DNA from: Luteimonas sp. MC1825
GTDB lineage: Bacteria > Pseudomonadota > Gammaproteobacteria > Xanthomonadales > Xanthomonadaceae
Direction of reading: 5' to 3'
DNA: 64,000 nucleotides
Assembly (NCBI RefSeq): GCF_014764385.1
Contig: NZ_CP061714.1
Span: forward strand, 868,001-932,000
Notes under the pieces: model-generated
The model's database searches: none
Told to the model about the DNA's origin: nothing
The model's input: only the letters and a program-made list of their open reading frames with translations
Translations under genes and position numbers: made by a program
Part shown: in pieces, positions 46,087-54,083 of the stretch
Layout of the letters: the number at the start of each line of letters is the position of its first letter
How positions within the stretch are numbered: position 1 is the stretch's first letter

Positions 46087-49000
46087 ACCTGCATCAGGAA
46101 CACCACTTCGAGCGCGAGATCTGCGAACACCTGGCGGCCAACGGCTGGCTCCATGCGGAAGGAGACGCAGCGCACTACGACAAGAAGAACGCGCTGTATC
46201 TGCCGGACCTGCTGGCCTGGATCGAGCAGACGCAGCCCGACAGCTGGCAGGCGCTCAGCAAGACCCATGGGCCGCAGCTCGGCGAACGCCTGGCCGATCG
46301 CATCCGCAAGAACCTCGACGAGCGCGGCACGCTGGACGTGCTGCGGCGCGGCGTGGAGATGGTGGGGCTGAAGCAGGTGCTGTTGCTGGTGCAGTTCAAA
46401 CCGGCGCTGGCGATAAACCCGGTCATCCAGACGCACTACGCCGCCAATCGGCTGCGCGTGGTGCGGCAGGTGAAGCACTCGCCCAACCGGCCCAACGACT
46501 GCCTGGACCTGGTGCTGTTCGTAAACGGGATCGCGGTGGCGACCGTTGAGCTCAAGTCCGACTTCACCCAGTCGGTGGGTGATGCGGTGGACCAGTACCG
46601 TTTCGACCGCCACCCGCAGCCCAAGGGCGGGCTGCTGGAGCCGCTGTTGTCGTTCCCGGGCGGCGCGCTGGTCCATTTCGCGGTCAGCCAGGCGGACGTG
46701 ATGATGGCCACACGCCTGACCGGCGCAGACACCTTCTTCCTGCCGTTCAACCGCGGCAACGGAGGCGGCGCCGGCAACGCGCCGGGTGCGGGCGGCGCCG
46801 CTACCCGCTACCTGTGGGAGCAGGTGTGGGCGCCTGACAGCTGGCTGGAGATCCTGGGCCGCTACCTGATCGGCAAGCGCGATGAGAAGAAGCGGCTCAA
46901 GTCGGTAATTTTCCCGCGCTACCACCAGCTCGACGCGACCCGGAAGCTCATCGCCGACGTCCATGAAAAAGGCGCGGGCGAGCGCTACCTGATCCAGCAC
47001 TCGGCCGGCTCAGGCAAGACCAATTCCATCGCTTGGACGGCGCACTTCCTGGCTGACCTGCACCGCGGCGAGCAAAAGCTGTTCGACAGCGTTCTGGTGG
47101 TGTCCGACCGCAACGTGCTGGATGCGCAGCTGCAGGAGGCGATCTTCGATTTCGAGCGCACCATCGGTGTGGTCGCCACCATTCGCGGGGAGGGCGGCAG
47201 CAAGAGTGGTGAGCTGTCGCAGGCGTTGAAGGACGGCAAGAAGATCATCGTCTGCACCATCCAGACCTTCCCCTTCGCGCTCGAGGCGGTGCAGGGGCTG
47301 GCGGCGTCAGAGGGCAAACGCTTTGCCGTAATTGCCGACGAGGCGCACAGCTCGCAGACCGGCGGCGCCGCGGCCAAGCTCAAGCAGCTGCTGAGCCCGC
47401 AGGAGTGGGCCGAGCTTCAGGACGGCGGCGAGCTCGACACGGAAACGCTGCTGGCGGCGCAGATGGGTGCGCGCACCGGCGGCAGCGGCCTGACCTATAT
47501 CGCCTTCACCGCCACGCCAAAGGCCAAGACCCTGGAGTTGTTCGGCCAGCCGGGCGCAGACGGGCTGCCGCAGCCATTCCACGTGTACTCGATGCGGCAG
47601 GCGATCGAGGAGGGCTTCATCCTCGACGTGTTGCGCAACTACACCCCGTACAGCCTGGCCTTCCGCCTGGCGCATGACGGCAAGGAGCTCGACCAGGCCG
47701 AGGTTGAGCGCAGCGCCGCGATGAAAGGGATCATGCAGTGGGTCCGCCTGCACCCGTACAACATCGCGGCCAAGGTGCAGATCGTGGTGGAGCACTACCG
47801 CGAGAACGTGCAGCCGCTGTTGGAAGGCGGTGCCAAGGCGATGGTGGTCGTGGGTTCACGCCGGGAGGCGGTGCGCTGGCAGAAGGCGATCCGTGAATAC
47901 ATCGCGCGGCGCCGGTATCCGCTGGGCGTGCTGGTGGCGTTTTCCGGTGAGATCGACGATCCGGAGAGTTTCCCGGAACCGGTGAAGGAGACGAGCACGC
48001 TGCTCAATCCCGGATTGAATGGCCGTGGCATCCGCGAGGCGTTCGCAGGCGCCGAGTACCATCTGCTGCTGGTCGCGAACAAGTTCCAGACCGGCTTCGA
48101 CCAGCCGCTGCTTTGCGGCATGTACGTGGACAAGAAGCTCGGCGGAATCCAGGCGGTGCAGACGCTGTCGCGCCTCAACCGCGCGCATCCCGGCAAGGAC
48201 ACCACCTACGTGCTGGACTTCGTCAACGACGCCGATGAAATCCTGCAGGCGTTCAGGACGTACTACGACACCGCGGAGCTGGAGGCCACTACCGATCCGA
48301 ACCTGGTGTTCGACCTGCGCGCCAAGCTCGATGCGAGCGGGTGTTACGACGACTTCGAGGTCGAGCGGGTTGCGAAGATAGAGGTCGATCCAAACACCAC
48401 GCAGGCGCAGCTTGTGGCGGCGATGCAGCCGGTCGCCGACCGTTTGCTGAAGCGCTATCGCGCCGCGCAGCAGGCAAGGGCAGCCGCCGAGGCCGGGGGG
48501 CGTGACGCGGTGTCCAAGATAGAGAAGGACAAGCTCGATGCGCTGGTGCTGTTCAAGGCCGACATGGGCGCGTTCAACCGGCTGTACGCGTTCCTGTCGC
48601 AGATGATCGACTACGGAAACACGGCCATCGAGAAGCGCTTCCTATTCTACAAGCGCCTGCTTCCGCTGCTGGAGTTCGGGCGCGAGCGTGACACCGTGGA
48701 CCTGTCCAAGGTGGTGCTGACGCACCACACGCTGCGTAACCGTGGAAGACAGGCCTTTGACCTTGCCGGGGGCGAGGCCTACAGGCTGCAGCCAATGGAC
48801 GAGATCGGCAGCGGCCACGTACAGGACAAGCAGCAGGCCTACCTGGCCGAGATCATCGATAAGGTCAACGGCCTGTTTGAGGGCGACCTGAGTGACGGCG
48901 ACCAGTTGGTCTACGTCAATGGTGTGATCAAGGGCAAGCTGCTGGAAAACGAGACCCTGCTTCAGCAAGCGGCGGACAACAGCAAGGAGCAGTTCGCGGA

Positions 49001-49202
49001 CTCGCCCGACCTGAAAGCGGCGCTGCTCAACGCCGTCATGGATGCGCTTGACGCCCATACGACGATGAGCAGCCAGGCGCTGGCGTCGGAGAAGGTTCGT
49101 GACGGTCTGAGGGACATTCTCCTCGGACCCGGCCAGCTGTACGAGGCGTTGCGTGCGGGGCGGGGTGCGGCGGCTTCCGTGGAGGCGCTGTCCCCGATGT
49201 GA
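46083..49202 (+). CDS. hsdR: type I restriction endonuclease subunit R
   Basis: Translocase/nuclease subunit. The 1,039-residue protein has an N-terminal PD-ExK nuclease region (LDLVLF with Asp142, ELK at 156-158), SF2 helicase motifs HSAGSGKT at 306-313, DEAH at 419-422 and TATPK at 476-480, and the QTLSRLNRAHPGK segment (motif VI). It is separated from hsdM and hsdS by five genes and is translated from an ATG overlapping the nucleotidyltransferase stop, so its expression probably depends on that unit's operator. Confidence 0.95.
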   Translation: MNLHQEHHFEREICEHLAANGWLHAEGDAAHYDKKNALYLPDLLAWIEQTQPDSWQALSKTHGPQLGERLADRIRKNLDERGTLDVLRRGVEMVGLKQVLLLVQFKPALAINPVIQTHYAANRLRVVRQVKHSPNRPNDCLDLVLFVNGIAVATVELKSDFTQSVGDAVDQYRFDRHPQPKGGLLEPLLSFPGGALVHFAVSQADVMMATRLTGADTFFLPFNRGNGGGAGNAPGAGGAATRYLWEQVWAPDSWLEILGRYLIGKRDEKKRLKSVIFPRYHQLDATRKLIADVHEKGAGERYLIQHSAGSGKTNSIAWTAHFLADLHRGEQKLFDSVLVVSDRNVLDAQLQEAIFDFERTIGVVATIRGEGGSKSGELSQALKDGKKIIVCTIQTFPFALEAVQGLAASEGKRFAVIADEAHSSQTGGAAAKLKQLLSPQEWAELQDGGELDTETLLAAQMGARTGGSGLTYIAFTATPKAKTLELFGQPGADGLPQPFHVYSMRQAIEEGFILDVLRNYTPYSLAFRLAHDGKELDQAEVERSAAMKGIMQWVRLHPYNIAAKVQIVVEHYRENVQPLLEGGAKAMVVVGSRREAVRWQKAIREYIARRRYPLGVLVAFSGEIDDPESFPEPVKETSTLLNPGLNGRGIREAFAGAEYHLLLVANKFQTGFDQPLLCGMYVDKKLGGIQAVQTLSRLNRAHPGKDTTYVLDFVNDADEILQAFRTYYDTAELEATTDPNLVFDLRAKLDASGCYDDFEVERVAKIEVDPNTTQAQLVAAMQPVADRLLKRYRAAQQARAAAEAGGRDAVSKIEKDKLDALVLFKADMGAFNRLYAFLSQMIDYGNTAIEKRFLFYKRLLPLLEFGRERDTVDLSKVVLTHHTLRNRGRQAFDLAGGEAYRLQPMDEIGSGHVQDKQQAYLAEIIDKVNGLFEGDLSDGDQLVYVNGVIKGKLLENETLLQQAADNSKEQFADSPDLKAALLNAVMDALDAHTTMSSQALASEKVRDGLRDILLGPGQLYEALRAGRGAAASVEALSPM

Positions 49203-49218
49203 CCCGTCAATTGACGGG
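49203..49218. repeat. 16-base perfect palindrome after hsdR
   Basis: CCCGTCAATTGACGGG begins at the base after the hsdR stop. It can form an 8-bp hairpin in RNA, but no T-run follows. It may be part of a terminator or an island boundary. Confidence 0.45.
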
Positions 49219-49248
49219 AGCAATCTTAGTCGGCTCTTGCTCTTGCGT

Positions 49249-49276
49249 TGAGCCGAATACGTCAGTATTCGGCTCA
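49249..49276. repeat. perfect 12-bp inverted repeat at the island's right end
   Basis: Arms TGAGCCGAATAC / GTATTCGGCTCA around GTCA. A third copy of the core (TCGGCTC at 49,230-49,236) could pair alternatively with the left arm. No T-run follows. Terminator, attenuator and recombination-site roles are all possible. Confidence 0.55.
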
Positions 49277-49360
49277 TAGGGACATCACCGCGTGGGCGTT
49301 CGATCGGTGCATGATGTGTGTCCGGGACTCGTATTCGCCCGCATCACGATGGAACCCGCC

Positions 49361-49987
49361 ATGTACGCAACCTCCCGGAAGTTGCCCGCCGCGGCCGCCG
49401 CCGCCGCGCTGCCGATAGCCCTGGCCATCGCCCTCGCTAGCTGCGCCACCACGCAACCAGCGCCCGCCGCCCCGACACAAGCAGAGGTCACCATGCCCTC
49501 CCCATTGCCAGAACGCTTCACCATCCCCACAAACGGCATCCACACCGGCGGCCGCATCACTGCCGACGACCTGCCGGCGCTGCACGCCGCGGGCATCCGC
49601 CACGTGATCGACCTCACGCCGGATGCGGAGAAGGCCGGCTTCGACGAGGCGGGCGCCGTGCGCGCCGCCGGAATGGCTTACGACAACCTGCCCATCGCCG
49701 GCGCCGGCGACTTGGACCGCGAGGCGGTGGTGGCCTTCGACAGGCTGCTGCAGGCCGCGGAAGGGCCAACGCTGGTGCACTGCGCCAGCGGCAACCGCGT
49801 GGGCGCGCTGGCTGCGCTGCGTGCGGCGTGGCTGCAGGGTGCTGGCGAGGAGGCCGCAGTGGAGGAAGGCCGGCGCTGGGGGCTGCGCGGGCTGGAAGGC
49901 GAGGTGCGCGCGCGCCTCGCGCGCGAGCGCTGCCTGGCCGATGCGCGGGGCAGCGACGGCGCGCCCCGCTGCGACACCGGCGGCTGA
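49361..49987 (+). CDS. DUF442-like (Blh N-domain/dual-specificity phosphatase-like) lipoprotein
   Basis: A 208-residue protein with an Ala-rich type II signal peptide and lipobox LASC near residue 28. The mature part has TGGRITADDLPALHAAGIRHVIDL and HCASGNRVGAL, with the CX4R loop of the DUF442 domain that in Xylella Blh is fused to the sulfur dioxygenase. An ATG 12 bases earlier is an alternative start; neither has a strong ribosome-binding site. The cellular role is unknown. Confidence 0.75.
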   Translation: MYATSRKLPAAAAAAALPIALAIALASCATTQPAPAAPTQAEVTMPSPLPERFTIPTNGIHTGGRITADDLPALHAAGIRHVIDLTPDAEKAGFDEAGAVRAAGMAYDNLPIAGAGDLDREAVVAFDRLLQAAEGPTLVHCASGNRVGALAALRAAWLQGAGEEAAVEEGRRWGLRGLEGEVRARLARERCLADARGSDGAPRCDTGG

Positions 49988-50021
49988 GGCCTGGCGCGCG
50001 CGCTCCGGCCCAGCGTGGCTC

Positions 50022-50519
50022 TCAGCGTCGCGCGGCATCCAGGTGGGTGAGGTAGAGGCGCATGTCGAACTCCAGCTGGTGGTAATCCGGCTCCATGTGC
50101 GTGCACAGCTGGTAGAAGGCCTTGTTGTGCTCGTATTCCTTCAGGTGCGCGAGTTCATGCACCACGATCATGCGCAGGAACGCCGCCGGCGCATCGCGGA
50201 ACACGCTGGCCACGCGCAATTCGCGGCTGGCCTTCAGCCGCCCGCCCTGCACGCGCGAGATGGCGGTGTGCGTGCCAAGCGCGTGCTTCATCACCTGCAG
50301 CCTGCCGTCGTAGAGCACCTTGCCGAGCGGTACCGACTTGCGCAGGTGGCGCTCCTTGAGCGCCTGCACGTAGTCATACAACTGCCCGTCGCTGCGCACT
50401 GAATGCGGCTCCGCGTATTTATGCGCGAGCACATCGCCAAGCCTTTGTTGCGCGATCAACGTGCGGACCTGCGCCTGCAACTGTTGCGGGTAACCGGCCA
50501 GGTATTTCAGCGTCTCCAC
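50022..50519 (-). CDS. YgjP-like (M48/DUF45 type) metallopeptidase
   Basis: A 165-residue soluble protein with the zinc motif HELAH in FLRMIVVHELAHLKEYEHNKAF, and a downstream Glu/His segment (MEPDYHQLEFDMR). It resembles YgjP/DUF45 metallopeptidases. The GTG start giving VETLKYLAGYPQQ was chosen because GGAGGA lies six bases before it; an upstream ATG would add a Cys/Arg-rich, non-conserved stretch. The substrate is unknown. Confidence 0.82.
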   Translation of the reverse strand: METLKYLAGYPQQLQAQVRTLIAQQRLGDVLAHKYAEPHSVRSDGQLYDYVQALKERHLRKSVPLGKVLYDGRLQVMKHALGTHTAISRVQGGRLKASRELRVASVFRDAPAAFLRMIVVHELAHLKEYEHNKAFYQLCTHMEPDYHQLEFDMRLYLTHLDAARR

Positions 50520-50649
50520 GACACGTCCTCCACATCCGTGAACCGTACATCTACAGGGCGCGGACAGGGTACGCCGGAACACATGCGCCTCACGCTGCGC
50601 GTTGCATCTTGGTGTCCGGCAACCAGCCGACCCCCATCAGGAGCAAAAC

Positions 50650-51147
50650 ATGAGCAACGAGAAGCACGACGCCAACCGCGACCCGATCACCGGCACCCCC
50701 GGTGCGCATCCTGTTGGCACTGGCGTAGGCGCTGCAGCTGGCGGCCTCACCGGCGCAGCTGTCGGTTCGGTGGCGGGCCCGATCGGTACCGTGGTTGGCG
50801 CCGCCGTTGGCGCGGTGGCGGGTGGCCTCGGCGGCAAGGCGGTCGGCGAAGCGGTGAACCCGACGGTCGAAGACGCCTACTGGCGCGACAACTACGCCAA
50901 CGAGCCGTACGCCAACAAGCAGTATGGCTACGAGGACTACCAGCCCGCGTATCGCACCGGCTACGAAGCCCGTTCGCGCTATGCCGGCCAGAGCTTCGAC
51001 CAGGTCGAGAACAACCTGCGCTCGGAATACGAGCAGGCCAAGGGCAATTCGCGCCTCGAGTGGAACGACGCCAAGCACGCCACCCGTGCCGCCTGGCACC
51101 GCGTCGAGCGCGCCATGCCGGGCGATGCGGACGGCGACGGCCGCTGA
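50650..51147 (+). CDS. glycine-zipper domain protein
   Basis: A 165-residue protein with a central Gly/Ala-zipper ([21 protein letters not shown] and onward to about residue 80) that may associate with membranes, followed by a Tyr-rich acidic region (EDAYWRDNYANEPYANKQYGYED) and a charged tail. No signal peptide is visible. AGGAG lies six bases before the ATG. Similar proteins are often stress-induced; the function is unknown. A strong hairpin follows. Confidence 0.75.
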   Translation: MSNEKHDANRDPITGTPGAHPVGTGVGAAAGGLTGAAVGSVAGPIGTVVGAAVGAVAGGLGGKAVGEAVNPTVEDAYWRDNYANEPYANKQYGYEDYQPAYRTGYEARSRYAGQSFDQVENNLRSEYEQAKGNSRLEWNDAKHATRAAWHRVERAMPGDADGDGR

Positions 51148-51187
51148 GCAACCGCGCCGGCTGAACCAGCCAACGCGCAGCAACCAC

Positions 51188-51213
51188 GAGGCCCCGCTTG
51201 CGGGGCCTCTCTA
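51188..51213 (+). terminator. hairpin terminator after glycine-zipper gene
   Basis: A perfect 10-bp stem (GAGGCCCCGC / GCGGGGCCTC) with a two-base loop, followed by TCTAT. It lies between convergent genes and may act on both strands. Confidence 0.7.
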
Positions 51214-51236
51214 TGTGCGCGAGTCCCGCGTCGCCG

Positions 51237-52364
51237 TTACCGCGGCAGGCCGCGTGGCAGCCGCAGTATGAACGTCGTGGTGCCCTCGTCGGATGCGGCA
51301 TGGATGGTGCCGGCATGGGCCTTCACGATCTGGCTGACGATGAACAGGCCCAGCCCGAGGCTTGCCTGCTCCAGCTCGCCACCCGACAGGCCACCGCGCC
51401 GCAGCGGTTCGAACATCAGCTCGAGGGTCTCGCGCGGGATCGGCCTGCCGGCATTGGCAACGCAAATCTCGACGCCGTCGTCGTGCTCGCGGAGGACGAC
51501 CCGGATCACACCGCCGTCAGTGCCGTACTTCCTGGCATTCACCACCAGATTGGCCATGGCCTCGCGGATGCTGCCGGCGTCGAACATGCCGTGCAGCGCG
51601 TCCGGGGCTTCGAACTCGATGCGCGCGGCCGGCATCGCCGTCTTCAGCTGGTCGATCTCGTCGCGGCAGGCGTGCGCAAGGTCCACGTGCTCCTTCTGCA
51701 CCTGGAAGCCGATCCCGAACTGCGAGCGGTTGTAGACCAGCAGTTTGTCGAGCAGCAGGTTCATGCTCTCGCCGCTGCGGATCAGGCGTTGCGCGGCCTT
51801 GTCCAGCGCGGCATCGCCGGCCATGCCCGCGATCTGTTCCGCGGTCATCATGATCGAGGTCAGCGGGGTGCGCAGGTCGTGGCCCAGCACGCCCAGGAAG
51901 ATGCTGCGCCAGCGCTCCACCTCGTCGGCGTAATGGCTCACCGACTCGGCAATGGCCTCGTCGATCGCCTCGTTGAACCGGGCGATCTCGCGGGTGGCTT
52001 CGGGTTGCCCTGGGGTATCCGCCGCCCAGGCCCGCAGCACCGACGCGCGCATCGCGCGGTACTCGGCAACCAGGCTCGAGATGCTGAACCCGCTGTGCGC
52101 ACGGTGCAGCGCGTGGGTGGCGGCCGCCGACCGCGAGTGTTCCGCCGGCATCGGCGCGTTGCCTTCGGACTTGGCGATCTCCTCGGCGCGCGTCTGCGCC
52201 GTGCGCAGGTCGCTGACGATGGCCTGGATGATCTCGGGCAGGTGGTCGCGCAAGGTCACATGGTCGAGCGGCGTGTCCACCTCGATCGACTTCGCGAACT
52301 CGATGGCCTGCTCGATGATGGATTCGGCACGTTGTTCGATGAAGTCCGCCAGCCCGCTCTGCAT
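51237..52364 (-). CDS. sensor histidine kinase with RsbRD-like N-terminal domain
   Basis: A 375-residue cytosolic kinase. The N-terminal ~160 residues are helical and resemble the RsbRD N-domain (SIIEQAIEFAKSI, AEYRAMRASVLRAW). The HisKA domain has the phosphorylated His in GHDLRTPLTSI, and the HATPase domain has ANLVVNARKYG and GLGLFIVSQIVKAH. No membrane segment is present. It is divergent from the KaiC-like gene at 52,566, with 201 bases between starts that hold no recognised element. The start was set at MQSGLADFIEQ; its ribosome-binding site is weak. Confidence 0.87.
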   Translation of the reverse strand: MQSGLADFIEQRAESIIEQAIEFAKSIEVDTPLDHVTLRDHLPEIIQAIVSDLRTAQTRAEEIAKSEGNAPMPAEHSRSAAATHALHRAHSGFSISSLVAEYRAMRASVLRAWAADTPGQPEATREIARFNEAIDEAIAESVSHYADEVERWRSIFLGVLGHDLRTPLTSIMMTAEQIAGMAGDAALDKAAQRLIRSGESMNLLLDKLLVYNRSQFGIGFQVQKEHVDLAHACRDEIDQLKTAMPAARIEFEAPDALHGMFDAGSIREAMANLVVNARKYGTDGGVIRVVLREHDDGVEICVANAGRPIPRETLELMFEPLRRGGLSGGELEQASLGLGLFIVSQIVKAHAGTIHAASDEGTTTFILRLPRGLPR

Positions 52365-52565
52365 GCCGTGTGTCCATTCAGGGGAATCCCCGCCGCATCT
52401 TACGCGGTGCGGCCGCGGCCGGCGCCGGGTCCGGGCGGGCGGATTCACCGCCTGTCGACAAGCGTGAACCGGTGCAAACGCGCCACCCTCATGGTCGATA
52501 CGGCTTTCACACCTGCCTGTTCATAGTCCGGCACACACGGAATCCGCACACCGGGGCCCCAGTCA

Positions 52566-54083
52566 ATGGCACATGCAGAAGCTTCCCCAGACCGCGACGA
52601 CGCGCGCATCTCCACCGGCAACACGGGCCTCGACGACATCCTCGGCGGTGGGCTGGATGCCGACCGGATGTACCTCTACGAGGGTCGCCCCGGGGCAGGC
52701 AAGACCACCCTGGCCCTGCAGTTCCTGCTCGACGGCGCGCGACGCGGGGAGCGCGTGCTGTACATCACCCTGTCCGAAACCGAGCGCGAACTGCAGCTCG
52801 TGGCCCGGCGCCATGGCTGGAACCTGGCCGGGGTGGACATCGTGGAACTGGTGCCGTCGGAGGCGATGCTCGACCAGAGCCAGGAGATCACCCTGCTGCA
52901 CCCCGCGGAGCTCGAGCTCGGCGAGACCACGCGCCTGATCCTTGAACAGGTGAGCACGGTGAATCCGGTCCGGCTGGTCATCGACAGCCTGTCGGAGCTG
53001 CGCCTGCTGGCGCAGAGTTCGCTGCGCTACCGGCGCCAGGTGCTCGCGCTCAAGCAGTTCTTCGCCAACCGCAACTGCACGGTGGTGCTGCTGGACGACA
53101 TGACCTCGCAGCAGAACGACCTGCAGTTGCACTCGATCTCGCACGGCGTGGTGTTGCTGGAGCAGTTGGCCATCGACTACGGCGCGGAGCGCCGCCGGCT
53201 GCGCGTGATCAAGATGCGCGGCATCGAGTTCCGTGGCGGCTACCACGACATGAAGATCGTGAAGGGCGGCATCGAGGTCTATCCACGGCTGGTCGCCTCC
53301 GATCACCAGGCCGAGTTCTCGAGCGACTTCACGCCCAGCGGCAACGGCGAGCTGGACAAGCTGCTGGGCGGTGGCCTGGAACGCGGCACCAATGCCTTGC
53401 TGATCGGTGCCGCCGGCGTGGGCAAGTCCTCGCTGGCGCTGACCTACGCCATCAGCGCCGCGCAGCGCGGCGAGCGCAGCGCGATCTTCGCCTTCGACGA
53501 GGGGCGCGGCACCATCGAAGCGCGCTCCAGGGCGCTCGGGCTCGACCTGGCTTCGGCGATCGACGATGGCCTGGTGCTCTTCCAGCAGATCGATCCGGCC
53601 GAGATGTCACCCGGCGAATTCGCGGCCATCGTGCGCCGGCGCGTGGAGCGCGACGGCGCGCGGATGGTGGTGATCGACAGCCTCAACGGCTATCTCAACG
53701 CCATGCCGGACGGGCGTTTCCTGATCCTGCAGATGCACGAACTGCTGACCTACCTTGCCCAGCAGGGCGTGGTGACCATCCTCGTGCTCGCCCAGCACGG
53801 CATGGTCGGCCCGGTCGAGGCACCGCTGGACATCAGCTACCTGAGCGATGCGGTGGTGATGCTGCGTTACTTCGAGCATGCCGGCGTGGTGCGGCGGGCA
53901 TTGTCTGTGGTGAAGAAACGCAGCGGCTTCCACGAGCAGACGATCCGCGAGTTCCAGCTGGGCAGGCACGGCGTGCTGGTGGGACAGCCACTGACGGACT
54001 TCAGTGGCGTGCTGTCCGGTATGCCTACCTACACCGGCGGCAGCGAGCCCCTGTTGCCTGGTAACGCCCGTGCCCCGGAGTGA
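52566..54083 (+). CDS. double-domain KaiC-like ATPase (first copy)
   Basis: A 505-residue protein with two RecA-like KaiC domains: Walker A GRPGAGKT at 40-47 and GAAGVGKS at 281-288. Each domain ends with a KaiC-type strand (VIKMRGIEF; VVKKRSGFHEQTIREF). The segment matching the KaiC phosphorylation loop reads ISYLSDA, keeping a Ser where KaiC has Ser431 and a Tyr where it has Thr432 (alignment by eye). It overlaps the hybrid kinase by 14 bases. There are no kaiA or kaiB genes here, so a clock role is not implied. Confidence 0.88.
   Translation: MAHAEASPDRDDARISTGNTGLDDILGGGLDADRMYLYEGRPGAGKTTLALQFLLDGARRGERVLYITLSETERELQLVARRHGWNLAGVDIVELVPSEAMLDQSQEITLLHPAELELGETTRLILEQVSTVNPVRLVIDSLSELRLLAQSSLRYRRQVLALKQFFANRNCTVVLLDDMTSQQNDLQLHSISHGVVLLEQLAIDYGAERRRLRVIKMRGIEFRGGYHDMKIVKGGIEVYPRLVASDHQAEFSSDFTPSGNGELDKLLGGGLERGTNALLIGAAGVGKSSLALTYAISAAQRGERSAIFAFDEGRGTIEARSRALGLDLASAIDDGLVLFQQIDPAEMSPGEFAAIVRRRVERDGARMVVIDSLNGYLNAMPDGRFLILQMHELLTYLAQQGVVTILVLAQHGMVGPVEAPLDISYLSDAVVMLRYFEHAGVVRRALSVVKKRSGFHEQTIREFQLGRHGVLVGQPLTDFSGVLSGMPTYTGGSEPLLPGNARAPE

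Noticed and set aside
36570..49360. A prophage or transposon carrying the defence genes
   Set aside because: No integrase, transposase, tRNA-type attachment repeat or phage structural gene is visible within the window. The inverted repeats alone do not prove mobility.
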